Shown: positions 1 through 8,241 of the stretch, one piece after another | Layout of the letters: each line of letters opens with the position of its first letter | Position numbering within the stretch: the stretch's first letter is position 1 | NCBI RefSeq assembly: GCF_007991215.1 | Contig: NZ_BJXX01000120.1 | Coordinates: 1-45,428, forward strand | Source: Aneurinibacillus danicus | GTDB lineage: Bacteria; Bacillota; Bacilli; Aneurinibacillales; Aneurinibacillaceae | DNA: 45,428 bases | Direction of reading: 5' to 3' | Translations under genes and position numbers: made by a program | Notes under the pieces: generated by a model | The model's input: the letters and a program-made list of their open reading frames with translations, nothing else | Database searches by the model: none | Told to the model about the DNA's origin: nothing

Positions 1-1
1 T

Positions 2-91
2 TTTCATATCGGGGTTGCGGCTAACCAGGCATGGTGGTTTGATTACTTTACAGCAGGGAAGAAATTATTATATAATATTTTGAAAATATAG
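2..91 (+). CDS. C-terminal end of an upstream gene, possibly NADH dehydrogenase-like (YumB type)
   Basis: An open frame enters from the left edge and runs 29 codons to a TAG at 89-91, ending in residues WWFDYFTAGKKLLYNILK. This amphipathic, aromatic and lysine-rich tail resembles the C-terminus of type II NADH dehydrogenases, and as I recall a YumB-like oxidoreductase sits beside yuiA in Bacillus subtilis. The identification is inference from neighbourhood and a short tail only. It could also be a chance frame. Confidence 0.4.
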   Translation, partial: FHIGVAANQAWWFDYFTAGKKLLYNILKI

Positions 92-111
92 ATATTTGAT
101 AAATATACTCC

Positions 112-118
112 AGGAGGG
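112..118 (+). promoter_or_regulatory. ribosome binding site of the yuiA-like gene
   Basis: AGGAGGG lies 6 bases before the ATG at 125. It supports a real small gene that is too short for usual length filters. Confidence 0.75.
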
Positions 119-124
119 ATAACT

Positions 125-277
125 ATGAGTGAAAGAAATACACAAGAGACGTGCGTATATTGCGAGGGCAACGGGTACTTTCAACTTATTACCGGAGGTT
201 CGACAACATGCCCTTCCTGTAGTGGCCAGGGAAGCGTAGAAGTGCATGAACCGGAAGTGACGGCAGGGACAAAATAG
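125..277 (+). CDS. yuiA: YuiA-like small zinc-finger protein
   Basis: A 50-residue protein with two CxxC pairs: CVYC near residue 14 and CPSC near residue 31, each followed by a glycine-containing turn (CEGNG, CSGQG). This is the layout of a single DnaJ-type zinc-binding unit, so the protein probably binds one zinc ion; its cellular role is not known. It is preceded by a strong AGGAGGG site and followed by yuiB and yuiC homologues in the same order as in Bacillus subtilis, which is the main reason for the name. The acidic tail after the second pair is not conserved in any way I can judge. Confidence 0.8.
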   Translation: MSERNTQETCVYCEGNGYFQLITGGSTTCPSCSGQGSVEVHEPEVTAGTK

Positions 278-367
278 AATAAAAAATGACGAAATAAGCA
301 GGGCGATTGACCCCCTTGTCCGAATCCAGTACACTGAAATGTAGAAATATGGATGGGGGTGATATGA

Positions 368-637
368 TTGAATATCGCGCAATTTATTATTGGAATTCCG
401 CTGTTTATCGTCCTCCTTTTCGGAATCGGATTTATTTTAAATATGCTGATTAAGACCACGTGGATGCCGACGTTTCTGTATTTGAGTATTGTGGCAGGCG
501 TGCTGATATATTTAGTAATAAATCATCGTACTCCGCATGTAGTCGACTATGTAATGTTAACTTCCGGTTTGCTGGGCGCCATTGCCAGCGGCTGGACGAT
601 TAAGATACTGCGTATGAAAGGCTACCGCATGTTTTAG
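368..637 (+). CDS. yuiB: YuiB-like membrane protein
   Basis: An 89-residue hydrophobic protein that starts with TTG; the purine-rich site GGGGGTGA at 355-362 is spaced correctly for this codon, whereas the nearby ATG at 364 is in another frame. Three membrane segments are visible: about residues 5-27, 34-51 and 60-78, ending in a short basic tail (KILRMKGYRMF). No catalytic motif is seen. The position between yuiA and yuiC homologues matches the Bacillus subtilis yui cluster, so YuiB is the natural name; the function is unknown. Confidence 0.75.
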   Translation: MNIAQFIIGIPLFIVLLFGIGFILNMLIKTTWMPTFLYLSIVAGVLIYLVINHRTPHVVDYVMLTSGLLGAIASGWTIKILRMKGYRMF

Positions 638-655
638 ATTGATGGATGAATGTTG

Positions 656-682
656 AAAGCTCCCCGGCGAGGGAGCTTTTTT
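656..682 (+). terminator. intrinsic terminator after yuiB
   Basis: AAAGCTCCC pairs with GGGAGCTTT around a 6-base loop and runs into six T residues. It separates yuiA-yuiB from yuiC. Confidence 0.85.
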
Positions 683-801
683 CCATTTATAAGAAAGTTT
701 GTCTTATTTTCTCTTCTCTCTATTTTCATTTCTTGTACTTCCTACGTATAAGTCCGGGAAGGGCGGGAGATGATGAGTAGAAGAGGAGGCTAGTATTTTA
801 C

Positions 802-1467
802 ATGGACATTATTGTAAAGAGTGTGAAAGGCTCTCTTACCTATCTGCTCATTGCGCTTATCTGCACCGTGCTTGGCATCTATATTCTACTGGAGGAACCA
901 CAGCAGAAAACCGCGGCTTTTCCAGAGACGAAGCAGGCTAAAATGCAGGGAACGACAGTGTCACACGCAGAAAAACCAAAGGATAAGCAAGTGGAAAAAC
1001 CAGAGAAAGTAGCGCGGTTTCCACTGGCATCCAGCGGAGAAACGGTAGAAGCGCTGGCCACATTAGCGCGATATCCGAAGGTGAATGTCGTGGCAACCGG
1101 CTATTCACCCGGTCCCGAATCCACCGGAAAGGATGTCGGGCATCCTGCGTACGGGATTACATATTCGGGAGTAAAAGCAAAGCGTGCCGCAGGTGCTTTC
1201 TCTACAATCGCCGCCGATCTGGATTTGTTTCCGCTGGGCACCATTCTCTATATTCCGGGTTACGGCTATGGAGTCGTGGCGGATATCGGTTCAGCGATTA
1301 AGGGAAATAAAATCGACTTGTATTTTGACAAGAAAGAGGACGTATATAAACAGTGGGGCAAGAAGCAACTCGACGTATATGTGATCGAGCGTGGAGACGG
1401 CAAGATGAACGAAGAAACGTTTGCCCGTTTAAATCAATTGATTCAAAATGAAGCGAAAAAACAATAA
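802..1467 (+). CDS. yuiC: YuiC-like 3D-domain protein (stationary-phase survival type)
   Basis: A 221-residue protein with one N-terminal membrane anchor (about residues 11-30), a charged lysine/glutamate-rich linker (about 35-80) and a C-terminal 3D domain. The domain shows VVATGYSPG near 95, [10 protein letters not shown] near 138 and [18 protein letters not shown] near 158, which carry the conserved aspartates that name the family. The 3D domain shares its double-psi barrel fold with MltA-type lytic transglycosylases, so the protein probably acts on peptidoglycan outside the membrane. Members of this family (Sps, YuiC) are linked to spore-former stationary-phase survival. GAGGAGG lies just upstream of the ATG. 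The yuiA-yuiB-yuiC order supports the assignment. Confidence 0.87.
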   Translation: MDIIVKSVKGSLTYLLIALICTVLGIYILLEEPQQKTAAFPETKQAKMQGTTVSHAEKPKDKQVEKPEKVARFPLASSGETVEALATLARYPKVNVVATGYSPGPESTGKDVGHPAYGITYSGVKAKRAAGAFSTIAADLDLFPLGTILYIPGYGYGVVADIGSAIKGNKIDLYFDKKEDVYKQWGKKQLDVYVIERGDGKMNEETFARLNQLIQNEAKKQ

Positions 1468-1474
1468 TAGCAAT

Positions 1475-1506
1475 AAAAAAGAGGACAGGTCAGGCGGCCT
1501 GTCCTC
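1475..1506 (-). terminator. terminator between convergent yuiC and yuiD
   Basis: GAGGACAGG at 1481-1489 pairs with CCTGTCCTC at 1498-1506. The A-run at 1475-1480 becomes the T-run on the minus strand, so it is best suited to stop yuiD, though the hairpin may also help end yuiC. Confidence 0.8.
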
Positions 1507-1525
1507 TCATTATGCACGCTGCGCA

Positions 1526-2008
1526 TTATAGCTTAAGCAAATAGTACAGAAGGATGGATTGGATAATACCGAGCCAGCCCCCCACCAGCACTTCACTCGG
1601 CTGATGGCCCAGCAATTCCTTGAGCTTCTCGGCGCGTTCCCGGCGCGGTTTAACACGCATTGTTTTCAACTCGTCAATCAGTTGATTAAAGTCTTCCACC
1701 AGGAGATTAAGAACGGCCGCATGCGTACCTGCATGACGCCGTATGCCGGCCGCGTCGAACATAATGATGATGGAGAAAACAACGGAGATGGCAAAATAGG
1801 TGGAATCAAAGCCTTCGACCAATCCTACCGCAGTCGTAAGCGCGGTGACGGCCGCCGAGTGGGAGCTCGGCATTCCTCCGGTGCTGAATGCAAGCTTCCA
1901 GTCCCATTTGCGCAATGCAAAAAACGTAATAGGCACTTTGACTCCCTGGGCGATGCCGATAGCAAGCAGAGCGGACCAGAGCGGAAAATTAGAAAACAGA
2001 GCGGACAT
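1526..2008 (-). CDS. yuiD: YuiD-like divergent PAP2 family membrane protein
   Basis: A 160-residue membrane protein of the divergent PAP2 family (acid phosphatase/vanadium haloperoxidase related). Visible signatures are GMPSSHSAAV near residue 46 and RRHAGTHAAVLN near 90, which hold the serine and histidines characteristic of the group, plus hydrophobic segments at both ends. The reaction is not established for this subgroup; a phosphatase acting on a membrane or polyprenyl phosphate is a guess from fold only. AAAGGAAG upstream supports the ATG at 2008. In Bacillus subtilis yuiD lies in the same cluster; here it faces yuiC and is divergent from pepA. Confidence 0.87.
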   Translation of the reverse strand: MSALFSNFPLWSALLAIGIAQGVKVPITFFALRKWDWKLAFSTGGMPSSHSAAVTALTTAVGLVEGFDSTYFAISVVFSIIIMFDAAGIRRHAGTHAAVLNLLVEDFNQLIDELKTMRVKPRRERAEKLKELLGHQPSEVLVGGWLGIIQSILLYYLLKL

Positions 2009-2161
2009 TAACTTCTTCCTTTCTTAGAAGGTCTCTTTCTTTATTGTATAACGAATAGACGAATAAATCATTTTCTTAGAGGAAAAATCTTTATCGGGCA
2101 TGTTTCCTACATTTTCTTTTCCCCTATTTGCTGATAAAATTTTAGTGGAGGTGCAGATGCG

Positions 2162-3670
2162 ATGAAAATCGAAGTGAAAAGCGGAAAACTGCAGGATTGC
2201 ACGACGAAATGCTTGATTGTCGGAATTTGGGAAGGTGAGAACGCACTTCCGGCACTGCTGAAAGAAACGGATGAGAAAATGGGCGGAGCGCTGTCCGCGC
2301 TGTTCGCAGACGGAGAAATTAGCGGCAAAAAGAAGAGCGTCCAGTTTATACATACGTTCGGCAAAGTACCGGCGCGCCGGATTATGACGATCGGTCTTGG
2401 CAGAAAGGAAGAACTTTCGTTTGAGGACTTGCGAGAAACCGGTGCACGCGCCGTAAAAGAAGCGCTGAAAGCCAAGCTGACGGATATTGTATTCGCGCTT
2501 GATGAAGAAGCAAAAGTACTTGGCGATTACGATGCGGCCCATGCGTTGCTTGAAGGTGCGTTGCTCGCTAATTACCGCTTTCCTGGATATCATAAAGAAA
2601 AGGAAGAGAAGCCGGAACTTGAAGCGCTCGCGATTCTTTGCAAGAGCGATGCGCTCGAAGAGGTCAAAGAGGGCGCCCGCGTAGCTGAAGCACTGGCGCG
2701 CGGCACAAATCTGGCGCGTGATCTGGTTAACATGCCGGGTAACTATTTAACCCCGACAGTGCTATCCGAAAAAGCGAAAGAAATCGCCGAACGTCATGGT
2801 ATGGAAGTGGAAATTCTCGACAAGGTAGACATGGAATTATACTGTATGGGCGGTCTGCTGGGCGTTAGCCAGGGATCGGTGGAGCCGCCGAAGCTTATCG
2901 CGATTAAATATCAGGGCACAGAAAAGTGGGAGGATGTTATCGGGTTTGTCGGCAAAGGCATTACGTTTGACTCCGGCGGCATCTCGATTAAGCCGGGTCC
3001 GGGTATGGATGAGATGAAAGGTGATATGGGCGGGGCAGCCGCCGTGCTGGGTGCACTCGAAGCCATCGGTACGCTGAAGCCGGCCGTCAATATCGCTGCC
3101 GTCATTCCAACGACGGAAAATATGCCAAGCGGCTCTGCGCTCAAGCCGGGCGATGTGATTACGACAATGAGCGGCAAAACGGTTGAGATTCTCAACACTG
3201 ATGCGGAAGGCCGCCTCATTCTGGCTGATGGTATGAGTTATGCGCGCAAAATAGGGGCAAATTATCTTATCGATTTAGCGACGCTGACAGGCGCCGCACT
3301 GGTGGCGCTTGGTACCTGCACAACCGCTGCATTGACCAATGACGAAGCGCTGATGGAAGAGGTTATGGAAGCGGCCGGTGAAGCGGGCGAGTTGCTGTGG
3401 CGTCTCCCTGGCTATAAACCGTATATGGAACAAATCAAGAGCAAGATTGCGGATCTTAAGAACACCGGCGGCCGTAACGCGGGTACAATCACGGCCGGTT
3501 TGTTTGTCGGAGAGTTCGCTGAAGGCACGCCGTGGGTTCATCTGGATATTGCAGGGACGGCTTGGGCTGATAAGGCGGATGATTTATCCCCTGCCGGCGG
3601 TACGGGAGCGATGGTGCGTACACTGTCCGTACTTGCACTGCGCCGTGCAGAGACGAATAATATTGAATGA
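2162..3670 (+). CDS. pepA: leucyl aminopeptidase (M17 family)
   Basis: A 502-residue cytosolic metallopeptidase that removes N-terminal amino acids from peptides, using two metal ions. The N-terminal third (about 1-165) is the macro-like M17 domain. The C-terminal catalytic domain shows VGKGITFDSGG near residue 262 (metal-binding aspartate and lysine), KGDMGGAAAV near 286 and the family signature NTDAEGRL near 344. The length is usual for the family. GGAGGTG at 2147-2153 supports the ATG at 2162. It corresponds to Bacillus subtilis YuiE/PepA and follows the yui genes in the same neighbourhood. Confidence 0.95.
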   Translation: MKIEVKSGKLQDCTTKCLIVGIWEGENALPALLKETDEKMGGALSALFADGEISGKKKSVQFIHTFGKVPARRIMTIGLGRKEELSFEDLRETGARAVKEALKAKLTDIVFALDEEAKVLGDYDAAHALLEGALLANYRFPGYHKEKEEKPELEALAILCKSDALEEVKEGARVAEALARGTNLARDLVNMPGNYLTPTVLSEKAKEIAERHGMEVEILDKVDMELYCMGGLLGVSQGSVEPPKLIAIKYQGTEKWEDVIGFVGKGITFDSGGISIKPGPGMDEMKGDMGGAAAVLGALEAIGTLKPAVNIAAVIPTTENMPSGSALKPGDVITTMSGKTVEILNTDAEGRLILADGMSYARKIGANYLIDLATLTGAALVALGTCTTAALTNDEALMEEVMEAAGEAGELLWRLPGYKPYMEQIKSKIADLKNTGGRNAGTITAGLFVGEFAEGTPWVHLDIAGTAWADKADDLSPAGGTGAMVRTLSVLALRRAETNNIE

Positions 3671-3700
3671 AGACGAACGATAAAATGAAATTGCTCAAAT

Positions 3701-3736
3701 AAAGTTCGGATTTTTAAAAATCCGAACTTTATTTTT
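3701..3736 (+). terminator. intrinsic terminator after pepA
   Basis: A perfect 30-base palindrome (15-base arms, AAAGTTCGGATTTTT and its complement) is followed by ATTTTT. It ends pepA just before the xpt promoter. Confidence 0.9.
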
Positions 3737-3750
3737 GGCGGCGGATTAGG

Positions 3751-3756
3751 TATAAT
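3751..3756 (+). promoter_or_regulatory. putative -10 box of the xpt-pbuX operon
   Basis: TATAAT stands about 30 bases upstream of the riboswitch aptamer. The -35 region 17 bases before it (TTTATT) overlaps the preceding terminator and is weak. Confidence 0.55.
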
Positions 3757-3784
3757 GACACCATCAGTAAAAACGAATACAAAA

Positions 3785-3853
3785 ACTCGTATAATCGCGG
3801 GAATATGGCCCGCAAGTTTCTACCAGATTGCCGTAAACAATCTGACTACGAGT
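3785..3853 (+). promoter_or_regulatory. guanine-class purine riboswitch aptamer
   Basis: The three-way junction of the purine riboswitch is readable. P1 is ACTCGTA (3785-3791) with TACGAGT (3847-3853), P2 is GCGGG (3797-3801) with CCCGC (3809-3813), and P3 is CAGATTG with CAATCTG. The conserved junction strings ATAAT, ATATGG, GTTTCTACC and CCGTAAA are present. The ligand-reading base before the 3' strand of P1 is C at 3846 (TGACTA), which specifies guanine or hypoxanthine rather than adenine. Confidence 0.95.
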
Positions 3854-3942
3854 GAAAATGACGACTTTCGCGGAAAGAATGCCTGTAACCTGTTTAGATG
3901 ATCAGGAGGGTTTTGCAATCCGGAGGACCGTTTTCGCTCGTA
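3848..3942 (+). promoter_or_regulatory. antiterminator pairing of the purine riboswitch
   Basis: TACGAGTGAAAA (from 3848) can pair with TTTTCGCTCGTA (3931-3942) with one G-U pair. This competes both with P1 of the aptamer and with the terminator stem, as expected of a switch that shuts the operon off when guanine is bound. Confidence 0.75.
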
Positions 3943-3972
3943 ATCATGGGCAGACGGCTTCCGGATTTTTTC
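3917..3972 (+). terminator. riboswitch-controlled terminator before xpt
   Basis: AATCCGGAGG...CCGT (from 3917) pairs with ACGG...CTTCCGGATT (to 3967), and the stem runs into a T-rich tract. It forms when the antiterminator is not made. Confidence 0.88.
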
Positions 3973-3997
3973 GTTTTATCACATAAGGAGGATACAG

Positions 3998-4585
3998 ATG
4001 GAATTGCTAAAACAGAGAATTCGCGAAGAAGGGCATGTACTGGGAGATAAAGTGCTAAAAGTGGATTCATTCTTGAACCACCAGATCGATCCCGTTCTCA
4101 TGATGGAGATTGGCGACGAGTTTGCACGCCGTTTTGCAGAGGCAGGAGTAACGAAAATCCTGACGATCGAATCTTCCGGTATTGCAGCGGCGCTGACCAC
4201 CGCGCTGAAATTGAATGTCAAAGTGGTATTTGCCCGCAAAAAGAAATCGGCGCTGATGAATGAAGAAGCATACGTAACGAAGGTTCATTCCTTTACAAAA
4301 AACGAAACGAACGAAGTGACGGTGTTGAAGAAGTTTCTCGGTGCCGGTGAGAAGGTCCTTATTATCGATGATTTTCTGGCAAACGGGGAAGCGGCTGCCG
4401 GACTGGCCTACCTGGTAGAGCAGGCCGGCAGCGAAGTTGTAGGGATTGGTATCGTCATCGAGAAAGCATTCCAGGATGGTGGTCGGCGCCTGCGAGAAAA
4501 GGGATTTAAGGTAGAGTCGCTTGCCCGGATCGCGGCGTTTTCGGACGGGGAAGTCCAATTTGTCGAAGAATCCGTTAAGGCATAA
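3998..4585 (+). CDS. xpt: xanthine phosphoribosyltransferase
   Basis: A 195-residue cytosolic enzyme that converts xanthine and PRPP into XMP for purine salvage. The PRPP-binding loop is [13 protein letters not shown] near residues 120-132, the canonical purine phosphoribosyltransferase motif, and the N-terminus ([15 protein letters not shown]) matches the Xpt family. The length equals the usual one. AAGGAGGA lies 6 bases before the ATG. It is the first gene after the guanine riboswitch and is followed 45 bases later by the xanthine permease, the well-known xpt-pbuX pair. Confidence 0.95.
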   Translation: MELLKQRIREEGHVLGDKVLKVDSFLNHQIDPVLMMEIGDEFARRFAEAGVTKILTIESSGIAAALTTALKLNVKVVFARKKKSALMNEEAYVTKVHSFTKNETNEVTVLKKFLGAGEKVLIIDDFLANGEAAAGLAYLVEQAGSEVVGIGIVIEKAFQDGGRRLREKGFKVESLARIAAFSDGEVQFVEESVKA

Positions 4586-4630
4586 AGCAGCGAAACGAGA
4601 AAGATGGTTACTATTTAGGAGGAAATTTTT

Positions 4631-5962
4631 GTGCAAAACAAAGTAGGGTTTTGGAAATTAGGAACGCTCGGCTTTCAGCACGTGCTGGCCATGTATGCGG
4701 GTGCGGTAGTCGTTCCCTTGATTGTTGGCCCGGCTATCGGAATGACGCCGGAACAGATTGCATACTTAATTTCTATCGATTTATTTACGTGCGGAGTAGC
4801 GTCTCTATTGCAAGTTGTCGGAGGAAAGTATTTTGGCGTTAAACTTCCCATTTTGATGGGATGTGCGTTCCAGGCGGTGGGTCCGATGATCGCCATCGGA
4901 AATGCCCAGGGAATTACAGCTATATACGGTGCCATTATTGCTGCCGGGGTTATCGTTATGATTTTATCCCAGTTCATGGACAAAATTCTGAAGTTTTTCC
5001 CGCCGGTCGTGACGGGTTCGGTCGTTGTTATTATCGGTGCTTCGCTTATCGGTGCGGCCATGGGCAATATCGTAGGTCAACCGGATACGCCGGGGTATGC
5101 CAGCGCAACAAATTTGTTCCTGGCGGCTGTTACGCTGCTATCTATTATCTTGATGAACCGCTTTTTTACAGGATTCTGGAAATCAATTTCTGTGCTGATT
5201 TCTCTGGTAATCGGTACAACGATTGCTTATTTCATGGGACTTGTTGATTTTTCTTCTGTAGGCAAAGCCGGCTGGTTCCATATGGTTGAACCGTTCCGTT
5301 TCGGCATGCCGACGTTCCATCTGACCGCGATTATTAGTATGGTTCTTGTAGGAATTGTAAGCATGATTGAATCTACCGGCGTTTTCTTCGCACTGGCCGA
5401 TGTATGCGAGAAAAAAATTGACGGAAAGGATATTAAGCGCGGGCTGCGGGCGGAAGGTATGGCTCAGGTTGTCGGAGGTATTTTTCAGGCATTCCCTTAT
5501 ACTACGTATTCGCAGAACGTGGGACTGGTGGCTCTTACAGGCGTTAAAACAAGACGTGTTGTCGTTGCGGCCTGTTTCATTATCATGGGACTTGGGCTTC
5601 TGCCGAAAGTAGCGGCGCTGACAACGGTGATTCCGAATCCGGTACTCGGCGGTGCCATGATTCCGATGTTCGGTATGGTAATGGCTTCCGGCGTCCGTCA
5701 ATTGTCTACCGTAGATTTTCGCCGGGTAGAAAATATGTTAATTATCGCTACATCCGTAGGATTAGGGCTGGGTGTATCCATTGCACCGGATGTATTTTCC
5801 GGGCTTCCGGGAGGACTGCGCTTGATTATGGAAAGCGGAATTGTAACAGGAAGTTTTGCGGCGATTTTGTTGAATATCATTCTGAACGGTACTAAAAACC
5901 AAAGTATTGAAGATACGATTGCAGCACTCAAAGCCGAACATTCGGTTGAATCAGCTGTGTAA
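4631..5962 (+). CDS. pbuX: xanthine permease (NCS2 family)
   Basis: A 443-residue proton-coupled nucleobase transporter in the cytoplasmic membrane with about 14 hydrophobic segments. The NCS2 features GFQHVLAMYAGAVVVPLIVG at the N-terminus, ESTGVFFALADV near residue 247 and the signature around YSQNVGLVALTGVKTR near 293 are visible. It starts with GTG after an AGGAGGAAA site. It lies directly behind xpt under the guanine riboswitch, so uptake and salvage of xanthine are turned off together when guanine is plentiful. Confidence 0.94.
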   Translation: MQNKVGFWKLGTLGFQHVLAMYAGAVVVPLIVGPAIGMTPEQIAYLISIDLFTCGVASLLQVVGGKYFGVKLPILMGCAFQAVGPMIAIGNAQGITAIYGAIIAAGVIVMILSQFMDKILKFFPPVVTGSVVVIIGASLIGAAMGNIVGQPDTPGYASATNLFLAAVTLLSIILMNRFFTGFWKSISVLISLVIGTTIAYFMGLVDFSSVGKAGWFHMVEPFRFGMPTFHLTAIISMVLVGIVSMIESTGVFFALADVCEKKIDGKDIKRGLRAEGMAQVVGGIFQAFPYTTYSQNVGLVALTGVKTRRVVVAACFIIMGLGLLPKVAALTTVIPNPVLGGAMIPMFGMVMASGVRQLSTVDFRRVENMLIIATSVGLGLGVSIAPDVFSGLPGGLRLIMESGIVTGSFAAILLNIILNGTKNQSIEDTIAALKAEHSVESAV

Positions 5963-6000
5963 CAAAATGCCTTTTTTATAAAGTTTCTTAACTTTTCGTA

Positions 6001-6029
6001 TTGACACTTGTTCTATCCCTGTCTATAAT
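6001..6029 (+). promoter_or_regulatory. sigma-A promoter of the ilv-leu operon
   Basis: A consensus promoter: TTGACA at 6001-6006, 17-base spacer, TATAAT at 6024-6029. Transcription should begin near 6036 and read the T-box leader. Confidence 0.92.
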
Positions 6030-6039
6030 TGCATGTAAT

Positions 6040-6376
6040 ATAACAAATGATTACACAGTTTTATGAATTAAAAATTGAGTGAATAAATGAGCAATAACGT
6101 CGACGGGGACGCGTATATGGCCTCTTCTTCTCAGAGAGTCCGGGATGGTGGAAGCCGGGCAAGAACGCTATATATATCTCACCCCTGAGTTGCTATTCCG
6201 AAAGAGATGACTTTAGTAGGGATAGGCCGTATGGCACGCGTTATGTGCCAGGGTTGGCCACTGTCAACCCGCTGAGGTTGTTGACCGTAAGGCAGCAATG
6301 AAATTTGGGTGGTACCGCGAAACTCTTTCGCCCCAGACTGATTGAATAAAAGTCAGGGGATGAAAGGGTTTTCTTT
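6040..6376 (+). promoter_or_regulatory. T-box leader of ilvB, leucine specifier CUC
   Basis: This fills most of the long gap before ilvB. Stem I shows the AGAGAGT and GATGGTGGAAGCC distal elements. The specifier is CTC at 6178-6180, directly before ACCCCTGAG, so the sensed tRNA is tRNA-Leu. The T-box sequence GGGTGGTACCGCG is at 6307-6319; its UGGU fits a tRNA with discriminator base A, as in tRNA-Leu. Uncharged tRNA-Leu favours the antiterminator and so expression. Confidence 0.94.
6325..6376 (+). terminator. T-box-controlled terminator before ilvB
   Basis: CTTTCGCCCCAGACT pairs with AGTCAGGGGATGAAAG (6351-6366) and is followed by GGTTTTCTTT. Its 5' arm begins just after the T-box sequence. 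Confidence 0.88.
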
Positions 6377-6494
6377 ATTTTCCATCTTATTTTCTGATTC
6401 TCGGACAGAGCGGTCATAAACCCGTTCTCTGTTCAGTATAAATTTTTAGACTATTTTAACAATGGGGAGATAATTTTTAGAAGGAGGAAGAATC

Positions 6495-8240
6495 ATGAGC
6501 ACAGATACGGCGATGGTTGATAATCGAAAAGCTTCTTTGCCGCCTATCGAAATGGGAGAGGTAATGTCGGGTTCCGACATGCTGCTACGTTGCCTGCTAT
6601 TAGAAGGTGTAGAGTATGTTTTCGGATATCCGGGAGGCGCTGTCCTGCCGATTTACGACTCGCTTTATTCGAGTCATCTGAAACATATCTTGACGCGCCA
6701 TGAACAGGGAGCGATTCACGCGGCCGACGGATATGCACGCGCAACGGGGAAGCCGGGCGTCGTCATCGCCACTTCCGGACCGGGAGCGACCAATCTTGTG
6801 ACAGGAATTGCTACAGCCCATATGGATTCAGTGCCGCTGGTCTGTATCACAGGAAACGTAGCCCAGCACTTAATCGGAACAGACGCATTCCAGGAGGCGA
6901 ATATTACAGGGATTACGCTTCCGATTACAAAACATAATTATTTTGTCCGCAATGTGGAAGACTTACCGCGCATCGTCAAAGAGGCGTTCCATATTGCGAC
7001 AACCGGACGTCCGGGACCTGTTCTCATTGATATTCCAAAAGACGTAAACAACGCGAAAGCACCGTTCTACTATCCGGAAACGGTAAAGCTCCGCACATAT
7101 AATCCGACCGTAAAACCGAACAGCTTGCAAGTCGAGCGGATGGTCAAAGCCATTGCTGAAGCGAAGAAACCGGTCATTCTCTCCGGTGGCGGAATCGTAG
7201 CGGCAGGAGCGGAAAAAGAATTATTGGAATTTGCCGAAAAGACGAACATTCCGGTTATTCCGACCTTTATGGGTCTTGCCGGGTTCCCGGGAGGGCACCG
7301 ACTCTGTCCGGGCATGCCGGGGATGCACGGTTCATACGCCGCCAACCAGGCGCTGTTGAATACTGACCTGCTGATTAACATGGGCGCACGTTTTGACGAT
7401 CGTATTACGATGGGCCGGACGAAAGAGTTCGCACCGAACGCAAAAATTATCCATATCGATATCGACCCGGCTGAAATCGGCAAAAACATCAACGCTTATA
7501 TCCCGATTGTTGGTGATGTGAAAAACGTGCTGCTTGCTGCTCTTCCGAAAGTCGGGCGCGCTGACTCCGATGCATGGGTGGCACAAATCCAGGCATGGAG
7601 CGCAGAGCATCCGTACAGCTACAAACCGAGTCCGGAAGGTCGATTAAAGCCGCAGCGCGCTATCGAAATCATGTACGAATCGACCGGCGGAGATGCGATT
7701 GTGACGACAGACGTAGGACAGCATCAGATGTGGGTGGCCCAGTATTTTAAATTCAGCAACCAGCGTTCTTTCATCTCCTCGGGCGGTCTCGGTACGATGG
7801 GCTTCGGCTTCCCCGCTGCCATCGGAGCACAGATGGCGCATCCCGATAAAACCGTTATCTCGGTCAGCGGCGACGGTGGCTTCCAGATGAATCAGCAGGA
7901 ATTGGCGGTTGTTGCCAACCATAATCTGCCGATTAAGATTGTTATTATCAATAATCAATGCCTCGGTATGGTTCGCCAGTGGCAGGAACTGTTCTACGAG
8001 CATCGCTACAGTCAAATCGACTTAAGCGTGAGCGTTGACTTCGTCAAACTTGCCGATGCTTACGGCATCAAAGGTCTGCGCGCTTCGACAGAAGAAGAGG
8101 CGGAGCGGATATGGCAAGAAGCGATGAATACAAATGGACCGGTTCTTGTTGAATTCGTAGTTGAGCCGGAAGAGAACGTATATCCGATGGTCGCTGCAGG
8201 TAACACACTTGACCAAATGGTTTTGGGAGATGAGAAATAA
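6495..8240 (+). CDS. ilvB: acetolactate synthase, large subunit
   Basis: A 581-residue thiamine-diphosphate enzyme that joins two pyruvates (or pyruvate and 2-oxobutyrate) as the first shared step of valine, leucine and isoleucine synthesis. The catalytic glutamate is in RHEQGAIHAADGYAR (about E70), and the cofactor motif GDGGFQMN is near residue 459. A stretch of about 25 residues precedes the conserved core, which is longer than minimal; AGAAGGAGGAAG in front of the ATG nevertheless supports this start. It is the first gene of the T-box-controlled operon and ends one base before ilvN. Confidence 0.96.
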   Translation: MSTDTAMVDNRKASLPPIEMGEVMSGSDMLLRCLLLEGVEYVFGYPGGAVLPIYDSLYSSHLKHILTRHEQGAIHAADGYARATGKPGVVIATSGPGATNLVTGIATAHMDSVPLVCITGNVAQHLIGTDAFQEANITGITLPITKHNYFVRNVEDLPRIVKEAFHIATTGRPGPVLIDIPKDVNNAKAPFYYPETVKLRTYNPTVKPNSLQVERMVKAIAEAKKPVILSGGGIVAAGAEKELLEFAEKTNIPVIPTFMGLAGFPGGHRLCPGMPGMHGSYAANQALLNTDLLINMGARFDDRITMGRTKEFAPNAKIIHIDIDPAEIGKNINAYIPIVGDVKNVLLAALPKVGRADSDAWVAQIQAWSAEHPYSYKPSPEGRLKPQRAIEIMYESTGGDAIVTTDVGQHQMWVAQYFKFSNQRSFISSGGLGTMGFGFPAAIGAQMAHPDKTVISVSGDGGFQMNQQELAVVANHNLPIKIVIINNQCLGMVRQWQELFYEHRYSQIDLSVSVDFVKLADAYGIKGLRASTEEEAERIWQEAMNTNGPVLVEFVVEPEENVYPMVAAGNTLDQMVLGDEK

Positions 8241-8241
8241 C

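Noticed and set aside
47-76. TTTACA and TATAAT with an 18-base spacer in front of yuiA
   Set aside because: They fall inside a likely coding end of the upstream gene (stop at 89-91), so they may be chance. I did not list them as a promoter.
1559-2011. 150-codon open frame on the plus strand opposite yuiD
   Set aside because: It mirrors a clear PAP2-family gene, has arginine- and glycine-rich composition without motifs and lacks a ribosome site.
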